DNA from: Rubrivivax sp.
Lineage (GTDB): Bacteria; Pseudomonadota; Gammaproteobacteria; Burkholderiales; Burkholderiaceae_C
Assembly (NCBI GenBank): GCA_027487585.1
Contig: JAIYDH010000031.1
Coordinates: forward strand, 1 to 47,189
Direction of reading: 5' to 3'
DNA length: 47,189 nucleotides
Every line of letters begins with the position of its first letter. Position 1 is the first letter of the stretch. Below the pieces are notes generated by a model. It saw only the letters and a list, made by a program, of their open reading frames with translations. It searched no databases and was not told the origin of the DNA. This document shows, piece by piece, positions 24,848 to 34,401 of the stretch. The position numbers and the translations under genes were made by a program.

Positions 24848-25143
24848 GCACGCCCGCTGGCGCCTCGGGCGACGAGGCCTTCGCGGCCTTTGAGGCACAG
24901 GCCCGCGCCGACGGCTTTGACGAAGTGCTGGTGCGCGAGTGGGCGCCGGGCCAGGTGCTCGACACCCACACGCACCCGTTTGCGCTGCGGGTGGAGGTGA
25001 AGCGCGGCGAGGTGGCCTTCACCCGAGACGGTGCCACGCGCACGCTGAGCGCGGGCGATCGTTTCGAGCTGCCGTTCGAGGCGCCACACGCCGAGGCCTA
25101 CGGGCCCGAGGGCGCGACGTTCTGGGTCGCCCGCAAGCGCTGA
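24844..25143 (+). CDS. Small cupin-domain protein
   Basis: A 99-residue protein starting at GTG 24844, overlapping the fba stop (GTGA). It is a single cupin barrel: [26 protein letters not shown] is motif 1 with HTH and E as likely metal ligands, and [23 protein letters not shown] is motif 2. Such small cupins bind a metal or small ligand; substrate is unknown. Translational coupling with fba is noteworthy but no functional link is visible. Confidence 0.85.
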   Translation: MSTPAGASGDEAFAAFEAQARADGFDEVLVREWAPGQVLDTHTHPFALRVEVKRGEVAFTRDGATRTLSAGDRFELPFEAPHAEAYGPEGATFWVARKR

Positions 25144-25191
25144 CGCCGCCAAGCTCCGGCGACCAAGCCACCGCCGCGGAACCGGCTACGC

Positions 25192-25249
25192 CGGGCCGCT
25201 GGCGGGCGGCCCCCTCGGGGGGTAGCGAGCGAAAGCGAGCTTGGGGGCT
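25192..25249. repeat. Terminator-like intergenic repeat of Burkholderiales type
   Basis: The block contains GCGGCCCCCTCGGGGGG, a strong CCCCC/GGGGG hairpin at 25210-25222, followed by GCGAGCGAAAGCGAGCTTGG. Closely similar blocks are familiar between genes of Comamonadaceae-type genomes. It lies between the convergent cupin and PfkB genes, so it may serve as a bidirectional terminator. Confidence 0.6.
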
Positions 25250-25251
25250 CG

Positions 25252-26172
25252 TTAAACCTCGCCCAGGATCGCCGGGTCGATGGCGTGGTTCTGCGGCCCG
25301 CGTTCCGCGATCTTCAGTGAGCCCAGCCGGTTGCCCAGCGCCGCGCAGCGCTCGAGCTTCCAGCCGCGTTCCAGGCCGTACAGCAGCGCGGCGCGGAAGG
25401 CGTCGCCGCAGCCGGTGGGGTCGAGCACGCGCTCGGCCTTCACGCCCGGCACCGCGGTGCGCTCGCCGCGGATCCACAGCTCGCAGCCGTGCTCGGCCAG
25501 CGTCACCACCATGCCTTCGATGTTCGGCAGCTGCGAGATGGCCTGCGGTGACCAGCCGGTGCGCTCTTCGAGCATGCGCGCCTCGTAGTCGTTGACGGCC
25601 ACCCAGCGCGCCAGGCCGATGATCTCGCGGTGCTCTTCGCCGTTGAACTGCGGCAGCTGCTGGCCGGGATCGAAGATGAACGGGATGCCGGCCTCGTGCA
25701 TCTGGTGCGCGTGCTGCCACATCGCGTCGCGGCCGTCGGGGGCGATGATGCCGATGGCGAGATCGTCGCGCTCGCCGCGGCCCGGCACCTTCATCTGGTG
25801 CGCATGGCTCATGGCGCCCGGGTGGAAGGCGGTGATCTGGTTGTTGTCGCGGTCGGTCGTGATGTGGCACTGCGCGGTGTGCAGCACGGTGTCGCGGTGG
25901 ATCAGGCGCGTGTCGGCGCCCCAGCCGGCGACGCGGCCGACGTACTCGGAGCCGTCCACGCCCACCGCGGCCAGGATGACCGGCTGGCCGCCGATGGCCT
26001 GCAGGTTGTAGGCGATGTTGCCGGCGCAGCCGCCCCACTCGCGACGCAGCGTGGGCACGAGGAAGCTCACGTTCAGGATGTGCACCTGCTCGGGCAGGAT
26101 CTGCTCGGCAAAGCGCCCCGGGAACGTGGTGATGGTGTCGAAGGCAAGTGAACCGCAGATGAGCGCGGGCAT
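25252..26172 (-). CDS. PfkB-family sugar/nucleoside kinase
   Basis: A 306-residue ribokinase-like enzyme. The start ALICGSLAFDTITTF and the GGCAGNIAYNLQAIGG glycine motif form the substrate side. DPTGCGDAFRAALLYGLERG is the PfkB signature 2 with catalytic Asp257. The family phosphorylates sugars, adenosine or related substrates. The overall look (ITTDRDNNQITAFHPGAM) resembles bacterial adenosine-kinase-like proteins, but the substrate cannot be fixed from sequence. It lies 59 bases downstream of the DUF3426 gene on the same strand and may belong to the accB-accC-prmA transcript. Confidence 0.92.
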   Translation of the reverse strand: MPALICGSLAFDTITTFPGRFAEQILPEQVHILNVSFLVPTLRREWGGCAGNIAYNLQAIGGQPVILAAVGVDGSEYVGRVAGWGADTRLIHRDTVLHTAQCHITTDRDNNQITAFHPGAMSHAHQMKVPGRGERDDLAIGIIAPDGRDAMWQHAHQMHEAGIPFIFDPGQQLPQFNGEEHREIIGLARWVAVNDYEARMLEERTGWSPQAISQLPNIEGMVVTLAEHGCELWIRGERTAVPGVKAERVLDPTGCGDAFRAALLYGLERGWKLERCAALGNRLGSLKIAERGPQNHAIDPAILGEV

Positions 26173-26231
26173 GGGTGCTCCGGGTGGGGTGCCGCGACGG
26201 CGGCGCCTAGGGACTTGAGGGAGAAAAGGCT

Positions 26232-27188
26232 TCAGGGATAGAACAGCTCGACGGTGTAGCCGGCGATCACCCGCGGCGCGCCGTCGATGGCCGCCGACTG
26301 CAGCGTGGTCTGCAGCGCCAGATCGCGGCCGGGCGGGATTGTCGCCGCGGTTTCGCCCAGTTCGGGCAAGCGCAGGACGCGGCGTGCGATCAATTCACCA
26401 CGCGAATCGGTCAGTGTGAGGTCGAGCGCCGGTGCGGCCACGGGGTGCGGCGCGCGGTTGCGCAGCGACACCTGGAGCTTGTAGAGGTTGCTGCGCTCCA
26501 CGCGCAAGAGGCCCGAGCTCTCGACCGACAGCGCATCGATCTGGCGCGCCGGGCCGAGTTCGCAGCCGAGCCATTCGCAACCCTGGGCCAGCAGCGGTGC
26601 CAGCGCCGGCGCCCGGGCGGCGAGGCGGTCGCGCCAGGTGTAGGCCAGCTGGCCCGCCAGACCGGCCGAGGCCAGCAAAGCGACGCTGGCGAGTGCGGCG
26701 CGCACGCCAGGCCGGCGCCAGCGCGCGGCGCGGTCGGCCCGGCGCACGAACGACGGTTTCTGAGCGGGGTCGGCGCGCAGTGCGCTCAGGGCGCCGTCGC
26801 CCGAGTCGGCGCCGAGCATGGAAGAGCGCGACGCCGACAGCAGCTCCGAGATGTGCGGCGGCCGGGTTTCCGGCGCCGAGGTGGACGCAAAGTCGCGGGC
26901 CAGCTGTTCGGCGGCGTTTGGCCGCGACGGCAACGCCGGTGCGCCCGGGCGGGCCGCCGGCTGCGCCACATCGAGCGGCATGCCGGTGCTGTCCTCGAAA
27001 CCCGAGGCCGTGCCAAAACCGCCTTCGCGCCGCGGCAGGCCGGTCTCGAGGTCGACCAGGCTTTCGAGCGCGCTGAACACCTGTGAGCAGCGGCCGCAGC
27101 GCACCCAGCCTTCGGACACGCGCAACTGGTCGGGCACGACGCGGAACACCGTGCCGCAGGCGCTGCAGCGGGTGGCCAGGCTGCTCAT
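26232..27188 (-). CDS. Zinc-ribbon DUF3426 membrane protein
   Basis: A 318-residue protein. The N-terminus carries an MJ0042-type zinc ribbon (TRCSACGTVFRV, then VRCGRCSQVF: four Cys). A low-complexity linker is followed by a membrane helix at about 173-195 (RAALASVALLASAGLAGQLAY). The C-terminal DUF3426 domain has LLRVERSNLYKLQVSLRNRA and LDLTLTDSRGELIARRVL. Function is unknown; the family regularly follows prmA in betaproteobacteria. The ATG overlaps the prmA stop (ATGA). Confidence 0.92.
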   Translation of the reverse strand: MSSLATRCSACGTVFRVVPDQLRVSEGWVRCGRCSQVFSALESLVDLETGLPRREGGFGTASGFEDSTGMPLDVAQPAARPGAPALPSRPNAAEQLARDFASTSAPETRPPHISELLSASRSSMLGADSGDGALSALRADPAQKPSFVRRADRAARWRRPGVRAALASVALLASAGLAGQLAYTWRDRLAARAPALAPLLAQGCEWLGCELGPARQIDALSVESSGLLRVERSNLYKLQVSLRNRAPHPVAAPALDLTLTDSRGELIARRVLRLPELGETAATIPPGRDLALQTTLQSAAIDGAPRVIAGYTVELFYP

Positions 27189-28096
27189 CGGCGCCGGCCG
27201 GTCATCAGGATCCAGCCGTCCTCGCGGTCGGCCACGGTCAGCGTGATGGCAGGCGTGCAGGCGGCGTAGGCGGCCGCGATGTCGGCCTCTTGCCGCTCCA
27301 GCAGGCCGGCCAGCACCAGCCAGCCGCCCGGTGCCACATGGCCGGCCAGCAGCGGGGCCAGCAGCTTCAGCGGCGTGGCCAGGATGTTGGCCAGCACGAG
27401 GCCGTAGTCGCCCTCCGCCAGTTCAGGCAGGCCGGGGTTGAGCGTCACGCCGTTGGCGCTGGCGTTGTCGCCGGTGCTGCGCACGGCGGCGGGGTCGATG
27501 TCGACGGCGTCGATGTGCTGCGCGCCCATCAGCGCCGCGCCGATGGCCAGGATGCCGGAGCCGCAGCCGTAGTCGAGCACGCGGTTCAGGTCTGCGGGCT
27601 GTGCGAGCTGGTGCTGCGTGGCCAGCCAGCGCAGGCACATGCGCGTGGTGGGGTGCGTGCCGGTGCCGAAGGCCAGGCCGGGGTCGAGCCGGATCACCTG
27701 CCGCGCCACGGCCGGCACTTCATGCCAGGTGGGCACGATCCAGAACGTGGGCGTGATGGGCACGGGCTCGAACTGGCTCTGCGTCAGGCGCACCCAGTCG
27801 GCCTCGGGCGCGGCCTGCAGCGACTGCACCGCCAGGCCCGTGGTCCAGTCCTGCGCCAGCAGCAGCGTGGCCGCGGCTTCGGCCTGCGATTCCTGCTCGA
27901 ACAGCACGGTCAGCGTGCTGCGCTCCCAGCCGGTGGCGGGCGCCGGCATGCCGGGCTCGCCGAACAGCGCCTGCTCGGCGTCGGTGTCGGCATCGGCGTC
28001 TTCGACGCTGACGGACAGCGCATCGAGCTCGTCCATCAGCGCGTCGGACACCGGCTCCACCAGGGCCGCCGGCGCGCGCAGGATCAGCTCGACCAT
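27185..28096 (-). CDS. prmA: Ribosomal protein L11 methyltransferase
   Basis: A 303-residue cytosolic enzyme that methylates ribosomal protein L11 at several amino groups with SAM. The N-terminal substrate domain is followed by PGLAFGTGTHPTTRMCLRWL and the SAM motif LDYGCGSGILAIGAALMGA. AVDIDPAAVRST and YGLVLANILATPLKLLAP complete the methyltransferase core. Length is normal. It follows accC by 16 bases and overlaps the DUF3426 gene, as in other Burkholderiales. Confidence 0.97.
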   Translation of the reverse strand: MVELILRAPAALVEPVSDALMDELDALSVSVEDADADTDAEQALFGEPGMPAPATGWERSTLTVLFEQESQAEAAATLLLAQDWTTGLAVQSLQAAPEADWVRLTQSQFEPVPITPTFWIVPTWHEVPAVARQVIRLDPGLAFGTGTHPTTRMCLRWLATQHQLAQPADLNRVLDYGCGSGILAIGAALMGAQHIDAVDIDPAAVRSTGDNASANGVTLNPGLPELAEGDYGLVLANILATPLKLLAPLLAGHVAPGGWLVLAGLLERQEADIAAAYAACTPAITLTVADREDGWILMTGRRR

Positions 28097-28112
28097 CGCA
28101 GCCCCCGGATCG

Positions 28113-29462
<1,350 letters not shown>

Positions 29463-29474
29463 GAAAGCCCTGCC

Positions 29475-29927
29475 TTACTCGAGAACGAACAAGGGTTGGC
29501 CGAACTCCACCGCCTGGCCGTTTTCGCACAGCAGCTTGGCGATGCGGCCCTCGAGATCGGACTCGATCTCGTTCATGATCTTCATCGCCTCGATGATGCA
29601 CACGGCCTGGCCGGGCTTGACGGCGTCGCCGACATCGGCAAACGGCTTCGCGCCCGGGCTGGCGGCGCGGTAGAAGGTGCCGACCATCGGCGACTTGATC
29701 ACCCGCGGCTCGGGCGCTGCCGGCGCGGCTTCGGCCACAGGCGCGGCGGCCGGCGCGGCAGCCGGCAGCGCCACGGCCGGGGCGGCCACGGGTGCCGCTG
29801 CCACGGCCACGGCGGCCACGCCGGCCTTGACGATGCGCACCTTGCCTTCGGCTTCGGTGATCTCCAGTTCGGAGATGTTCGACTCCGAGACCAGGTCGAT
29901 GAGGGTCTTGAGTTTTCTCAGGTCCAT
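29475..29927 (-). CDS. accB: Acetyl-CoA carboxylase biotin carboxyl carrier protein
   Basis: A 150-residue carrier. Residues 1-35 ([20 protein letters not shown]) are the conserved N-terminus, followed by an Ala/Pro-rich mobile linker. The C-terminal biotinyl domain has [18 protein letters not shown] and the attachment site [13 protein letters not shown], with biotin on the Lys. The usual AMKM appears as AMKI. Full length, beginning the accB-accC-prmA set, with aroQ 64 bases upstream. Confidence 0.97.
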   Translation of the reverse strand: MDLRKLKTLIDLVSESNISELEITEAEGKVRIVKAGVAAVAVAAAPVAAPAVALPAAAPAAAPVAEAAPAAPEPRVIKSPMVGTFYRAASPGAKPFADVGDAVKPGQAVCIIEAMKIMNEIESDLEGRIAKLLCENGQAVEFGQPLFVLE

Positions 29928-29991
29928 GGGGTCCTCGCGGGTGGGCCGCCGGTCATGGCCGGCGCCTGTGGGTTGTCGGGGGGTGCCGCGC

Positions 29992-30441
29992 TCAGGCCGA
30001 AGCCGGCGGCGGCCGCTGTCCGAGCGCGTACTGCAGCGCGAGCCGGTAGCCTGCCGCCCCGAGCCCGACGATCACACCGGTAGCGATGTCGCTCAGGTAG
30101 CTGTGGTGGCGAAACGGCTCGCGCCGGTGCACGTTGCTCAGGTGCACCTCGATGAAGGGCAGCGCCACGGCGGCCAGCGCGTCGCGCAGCGCCACGCTGG
30201 TGTGGGTGAGGCCACCCGGGTTGATGACGATGAAGTCGGTGCCGTCGCTGCGCGCGGCGTGGATGCGGTCGATCAGCACGCCCTCGTGGTTGCTCTGCAG
30301 ACTGCTCAGTCGCGCGCCCGCATCGGCTGCCATCTGGGCCAGATCGGCGTCGATCTGCGGCAATGTCGTCGAGCCATAGACCTCGGGCTCGCGTGTGCCA
30401 AGCAGGTTGAGGTTGGGGCCGTGGAGGACGAGTAGTTGCAT
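29992..30441 (-). CDS. aroQ: Type II 3-dehydroquinate dehydratase
   Basis: A 149-residue dodecameric-type enzyme of the shikimate pathway, turning 3-dehydroquinate into 3-dehydroshikimate. Seen are [21 protein letters not shown] at the start, [17 protein letters not shown] with the active-site Glu, [20 protein letters not shown] and [20 protein letters not shown] with the catalytic His. Length is normal. It commonly precedes accB in this order. Confidence 0.97.
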   Translation of the reverse strand: MQLLVLHGPNLNLLGTREPEVYGSTTLPQIDADLAQMAADAGARLSSLQSNHEGVLIDRIHAARSDGTDFIVINPGGLTHTSVALRDALAAVALPFIEVHLSNVHRREPFRHHSYLSDIATGVIVGLGAAGYRLALQYALGQRPPPASA

Positions 30442-30540
30442 CGGTCATCGGCGCAGAGCCGCTGAAGGGCGCGACTGTACGCGGATTTGCCGCTGTTGCC
30501 AGCCGTTCGCGGCCAGGCGGGTTCTGCCGCCCTGCTGCGC

Positions 30541-31098
30541 TCAGACCAGGCCGCTGGCCGCCATCTCGCGGGCCCAGGCCGCCATTTCGGCCGCGTTCGT
30601 TTCGCCGGCCTTCAGTTTGGCGACGCGGCCGCGGCGGTCGAAAGCCACCGTGAAGGGCAGGCCTGACTGCGTGTTGCCCAGCCGGCGCGCCAGCTCCGAG
30701 CCCTCGAAGCCGGCCATGGCGATGGCATAACTCACGGGCGTGCGGCGCAGAAACTCGCGCACAGCGCGCGCGTTGTCCACGGCCAGGCCCAGGACGCGCC
30801 AGCCTTGGGCGGCGTGATCGCGGGCGAAGCGGTCGAGCTCGGGCATCTCCTTCACGCACGGGGGGCACCAGGTGCCCCAGAAGTTGAGCAGCAGCGGCTG
30901 GCCGCGGAAGCTGGCCATGGTCAGCGTGCGGGGCGCGGTCTCGTCGGGTGTGGGGAAGGCCAGGTTCCAGAAGCCGGCGGTGTCGCGGTCGAAGGCGGCC
31001 TGCTCTTCGAGGCGCCGCTTCTCGGCCGTCCGCTGCGCCACCACGCCGGCTCCCAGCACCACCACCGCCCCGCCGGCGAGCACCAGGCGCCGCTTCAT
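30541..31098 (-). CDS. TlpA-like thioredoxin (second copy)
   Basis: A 185-residue exported thioredoxin. An N-terminal hydrophobic helix (VLAGGAVVVLGAGVVA) serves as signal or anchor. The active site LNFWGTWCPPCVKEMPEL shows the CPPC motif of cytochrome c maturation-type TlpA proteins. GLPFTVAFDRRGRV contains the cis-Pro. It is unlike the first TlpA in this window (CTPC). Its ATG overlaps the stop of the upstream unknown gene (ATGA). Its target in the periplasm is unknown. Confidence 0.92.
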   Translation of the reverse strand: MKRRLVLAGGAVVVLGAGVVAQRTAEKRRLEEQAAFDRDTAGFWNLAFPTPDETAPRTLTMASFRGQPLLLNFWGTWCPPCVKEMPELDRFARDHAAQGWRVLGLAVDNARAVREFLRRTPVSYAIAMAGFEGSELARRLGNTQSGLPFTVAFDRRGRVAKLKAGETNAAEMAAWAREMAASGLV

Positions 31099-31700
31099 GC
31101 CGTGGCTCCGGCCATGCGCGCCTGCAGCGCGGCGGTGTCGCCGCGCCAGCTTTGGCCATCGGCATCGGGCTTGAGGGCGCCGCGGAGGTCGTCGAGGTCG
31201 TGGATGATCAGGTGCACGGTCACGATGTCGTTCAGTTCAGCGCTGCGGCTGGCCACGGTGAGCACGGGGATGGGTTCGCGGCGGTGGCGGCCACCGGGGC
31301 CGTGGCCGGCGGGCAGGCTGTCGACGTCGTAGTCGACGCCGGCGTTGATGAGTGCGATCTCGGGCGCCTTGCCGTCGTCGGCGTACAGCTCGATGCGCAG
31401 CGCGCTCAGCCGCGTGGCGGTGCCGCGCCAGGCGGCGCCGGCCAGGTGGGGCCGGAACTCGGCCAGCCGCGTCATCCAGAGCAGCGCCACCTCGCGCAGC
31501 GCGCGCAGCTCGGCGGGCTGGGTATCGGCGCAGAAGATGGCGATGTGCTCGCGCACGGCGGCCTCGACGGTGGCGCTGTCCGGCAGCTCGACACGGGCGC
31601 CGAAATCGCGCGCGGCGCGGCGCTTGGCCTGGTCGTACTCCATGCCTTCGTCGACGATGAGGCGCGCGGCGGCGGCGGCGATTTCCAGCAAGGCGCTCAT
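31095..31700 (-). CDS. Conserved protein of unknown function
   Basis: A 201-residue soluble protein beginning MSALLEIAAAAARLIVDEGM. An N-terminal helical segment (DYDQAKRRAARDFG-like, actual MEYDQAKRRAARDFG) is followed by RLSALRIELYADDGKAPEIALINAGVDYDVD and GHGPGGRHRREPIPVLTV. I recognise the pattern as a betaproteobacterial conserved unknown but assign no function. ATG 31700 is preferred because the longer frame starts inside a REP element. The stop overlaps the start of the TlpA gene. A role coupled to that TlpA is possible but not shown. Confidence 0.75.
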   Translation of the reverse strand: MSALLEIAAAAARLIVDEGMEYDQAKRRAARDFGARVELPDSATVEAAVREHIAIFCADTQPAELRALREVALLWMTRLAEFRPHLAGAAWRGTATRLSALRIELYADDGKAPEIALINAGVDYDVDSLPAGHGPGGRHRREPIPVLTVASRSAELNDIVTVHLIIHDLDDLRGALKPDADGQSWRGDTAALQARMAGATA

Positions 31701-31732
31701 GGCGAACTCCTGCGCCCGTGGGCCCTGGGCCA

Positions 31733-31803
31733 GGGCTTCGACAGGCTCAGCCCGAACGGGATGCCCCACTCCCCTCCGTTCGCCCTGAGCCTGTCGAAGG
31801 GCC
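31733..31803. repeat. Inverted pair of REP elements
   Basis: GGGCTTCGACAGGCTCAGCC begins at 31733, and its inverted partner (CCTGAGCCTGTCGAAGGGCC at its end) runs 31776-31803. They can form a long hairpin between mtgA and the next gene. A degenerate fragment (CCGAACGGGG) follows near 31830. They belong to the same family as 14038-14150. Confidence 0.85.
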
Positions 31804-31854
31804 TGGTGGTGCGCAGACAGCGTCCCAGTCCGAACGGGGTGGTGGCTGGACGCG

Positions 31855-32616
31855 TCATTCCGGCAGCTCCACGTCGTTCATCCGCGCCGCGATGGTGGCC
31901 GAGCGCGACAGCAGGTACGGACTTGCTGGCCGCTTCTCGAAGCGCTTGGGCGCCGGCAGCATCACCGCCAGCCGCGCGGCCTGTTGCGGCGCGAGCTGGG
32001 CCGCGTCGACGCGGAAGTAGTGGCGTGCCGCCGCCTGCGCGCCGAACACGCCCTCGCCCCATTCCACGTTGTTCAGGTAGATCTCCAGGATGCGTTCCTT
32101 GCTCAAGAGCCCTTCGAGCATGATTGCCATCACCAGCTCCTGCGCCTTGCGCAGCACCGTGCGTTCGCCCGAGAGCAGCAGGTTTTTCGCCAGCTGCTGC
32201 GTGATGGTCGAGCCGCCCACCATCTTGGGCACCACGGGCCGGCCCTGCCGTGCCGGGGCCTTTTCGGCCCGTGCCTGAGCGCGGGCTTCCGCACGTTCGT
32301 TGCGCTCCCAGGCCTTCTCGATGGCCGCCCAGTCGACACCGCCGTGGTCGATGAAGCCGCCGTCCTCGCTGGCGATGACGGCCCGCTTCAGGTGGGGCGA
32401 GATGCGTTCGCCGTCCACCCACTGCTGGCTCCAGAGGATGCGCTGCTGCTCCACCGCCAGCCGCCAGGCCTCGCTGCGCTGGAAGCTGGTGCTTTGCGGG
32501 TCGACCACCGCCATCAGCGCGATGCGGCCGGCGAACACCAGCTGCAGCGCCAGCGTGCACAAGGCCACCAGCGCGATGAGGCGCAGCGCGTGCGTCTTCC
32601 AGGAGGAGCGGCTCAT
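31855..32616 (-). CDS. mtgA: Monofunctional peptidoglycan glycosyltransferase
   Basis: A 253-residue membrane-anchored enzyme polymerising lipid II glycans. One N-terminal helix ([19 protein letters not shown]) is followed by the GT51 domain: [17 protein letters not shown] with the catalytic Glu, [28 protein letters not shown], and [20 protein letters not shown]. An Arg/Ala-rich insert near 105-120 lies between the first two motifs. There is no transpeptidase domain. ATG 32616 overlaps the aroE stop. A REP pair follows the gene. Confidence 0.96.
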   Translation of the reverse strand: MSRSSWKTHALRLIALVALCTLALQLVFAGRIALMAVVDPQSTSFQRSEAWRLAVEQQRILWSQQWVDGERISPHLKRAVIASEDGGFIDHGGVDWAAIEKAWERNERAEARAQARAEKAPARQGRPVVPKMVGGSTITQQLAKNLLLSGERTVLRKAQELVMAIMLEGLLSKERILEIYLNNVEWGEGVFGAQAAARHYFRVDAAQLAPQQAARLAVMLPAPKRFEKRPASPYLLSRSATIAARMNDVELPE

Positions 32617-33479
32617 GCCGATGTGTCCACCTCGGCCCGCAAGGCCGCCAGCACTGGCGCTGTGGCCGGCATCACGCCGCGCCACAGGAAGAAGGCTTCG
32701 GCGGCCTGCTCCACCAGCATGCCCAGGCCGTCGCGCGCGGTGGCGCCGTGCTCGCGCGCCCAGGTCATGAAGGGCGCGGCGGCGGCGCCGTACATCAGGT
32801 CGACGGCCAGCGAGCCCGGGCGCAGCACCGCGCCTGGCACCGGCACGGCCGCGCCGGCCAGGCTGCTGCTGCTGGCGTTGATCACGACATCGAAGCCCCG
32901 GCCCGGCTCGGCCAGTGGCGCCGCAATGACTTGCGTGCCGTGGCCGGTGGCCAGCTCGGCATGGCTGGCGACCAGCGCCTCGGCCTTGGCTGCCGTGCGG
33001 TTGGCCAGCACCAGCTCGGCCACGCCGGCCTCGATGAGCGGCCCCAGCACGCCGGCCGCCGCGCCGCCTGCGCCCACCAGCAGCACGCGCGTGCCGGCCA
33101 GCGGCACGCCGGCGTGCTGCTGGATGTCGCGCACGAGGCCGATGCCGTCGGAGTTGTCGGCCCACCAGCGGGCCGGGTCGGCGCCATCGAAGCCCAGCAC
33201 GTTGGCGGCGCCGGCCCGCTGCGCGCGCGCGCTGGCGCTGCCGGCCGACTGCAGCACCCGTTGCAGCGCCTCGAACTTGAACGGCACCGTCACGTTGCAG
33301 CCGCGCGCGCCAGCGGCAGCGAACGCGCCCACGCTGGCGACAAAGCCGTCCAGCGGGCACAGCACACGGCCGTAGTCGAGCCGCTGGCCAGTCTGGGCGG
33401 CAAATCGGGCATGGATGGCCGGGCTGCGGCTGTGGGCCACCGGGTGGCCGAGCACGGCGTAGCGGTCGGGGGCGGGCAT
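32613..33479 (-). CDS. aroE: Shikimate dehydrogenase
   Basis: A 288-residue NADPH-dependent enzyme reducing 3-dehydroshikimate. The start [20 protein letters not shown] carries the substrate SxS site. GCNVTVPFK has the catalytic Lys, [10 protein letters not shown] binds substrate, [17 protein letters not shown] is the Rossmann loop and [13 protein letters not shown] follows. [10 protein letters not shown] and MYGAAAAPF are also typical. Full length. Its stop overlaps mtgA, a common pairing in betaproteobacteria. Confidence 0.97.
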   Translation of the reverse strand: MPAPDRYAVLGHPVAHSRSPAIHARFAAQTGQRLDYGRVLCPLDGFVASVGAFAAAGARGCNVTVPFKFEALQRVLQSAGSASARAQRAGAANVLGFDGADPARWWADNSDGIGLVRDIQQHAGVPLAGTRVLLVGAGGAAAGVLGPLIEAGVAELVLANRTAAKAEALVASHAELATGHGTQVIAAPLAEPGRGFDVVINASSSSLAGAAVPVPGAVLRPGSLAVDLMYGAAAAPFMTWAREHGATARDGLGMLVEQAAEAFFLWRGVMPATAPVLAALRAEVDTSA

Positions 33480-33539
33480 CAGGCGTGCGTCATGCGTGCG
33501 TCAAGCGAGCGTCATGCGAGTATTGAGGCGAGCTACAGA

Positions 33540-34394
33540 TCAGCGGCCGATCTGCGTGGTTTCGAGCGCCTCGTCGCGCGTGAAGCGAAAGCGCGAGGTC
33601 ACGACGATCTGGTCGGCCTGCGCCCGCATGGCCGGCGTGAACGGGCCGAAGGGTGCCGCCGCCATCACGATGGCCAGCGCCTGCTGGTCGAGCCGGCGGT
33701 TGCGGCTGCTGCGCACGATGTCGGCCGCGACGACGCGGCCGCTGGCGTCGACTGTGACGTTCATCGTCAGCTCGCCAAAGAGCTTGCGGCCCTGGAATTC
33801 AGGGAAGCTGCGCGTTCCGCGGTCTTCGATGCGGCGGCGCAAGCCGTCGTAGTAGAGCGCGTAGACCTCTTCGCGCGTGGCCGGGCTGATGTATCGCTTC
33901 TTGGGCCGCGCGTTTTCGTCGTTCACGCGCTTTTCGATCTCGGCCAGCAGCCGCAGCAGCTGGCGGCGGCGCTCGTCCTGCTCGCGCTGGTCGGGGCGGC
34001 CGCTCTCACGACTGGGGTCGGGCGGTGGCAGCGCGGCGATCTCGCGCCGCACCTGGGCCAAGAGCTGCTGCTGCTCGCGCTGCAGCCGCTCGATGCGCTG
34101 GCGGGCTTCGTCGGGGGCTTCGCCCATCAGCACGGTGGCCGCCAGCGGCAGCGGGCTGGTAGCGCGGCCCTTGACGGCGTCGCCACCGCCCGCGAGGTTG
34201 GCCTGCGCGATGGCCTGGGCCTCTGCCGGCGGCTCATTGCCACGCGCGTTGACGAGGATCACCTCCAGCGGCGTGTCGCGGAACGCGCGGTTGATGGCCT
34301 CGGGGTCGACGAAGCGCACCGACAGCACCACGCCGTGCGCGCCCAGCGACAGCGCCAGGGCCCACTGCAGCGGCGTCAAGTCGGGCCAGCGCAT
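33540..34394 (-). CDS. TonB-family protein
   Basis: A 284-residue protein with an N-terminal membrane helix (LQWALALSLGAHGVVLSV). A charged, probably coiled-coil middle follows (ARQRIERLQREQQQLLAQV and RRRQLLRLLAEIEKRVND). The C-terminal TonB-like domain contains GELTMNVTVDASGRVVAADIVRSS. It would span the periplasm from the inner membrane. No exbB or exbD is adjacent, so an energy-transducing role is unproven. It lies 7 bases after the RNase II-type gene and before aroE, an arrangement often seen in Burkholderiales. Confidence 0.88.
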   Translation of the reverse strand: MRWPDLTPLQWALALSLGAHGVVLSVRFVDPEAINRAFRDTPLEVILVNARGNEPPAEAQAIAQANLAGGGDAVKGRATSPLPLAATVLMGEAPDEARQRIERLQREQQQLLAQVRREIAALPPPDPSRESGRPDQREQDERRRQLLRLLAEIEKRVNDENARPKKRYISPATREEVYALYYDGLRRRIEDRGTRSFPEFQGRKLFGELTMNVTVDASGRVVAADIVRSSRNRRLDQQALAIVMAAAPFGPFTPAMRAQADQIVVTSRFRFTRDEALETTQIGR

Positions 34395-34401
34395 GGCGTG
34401 T

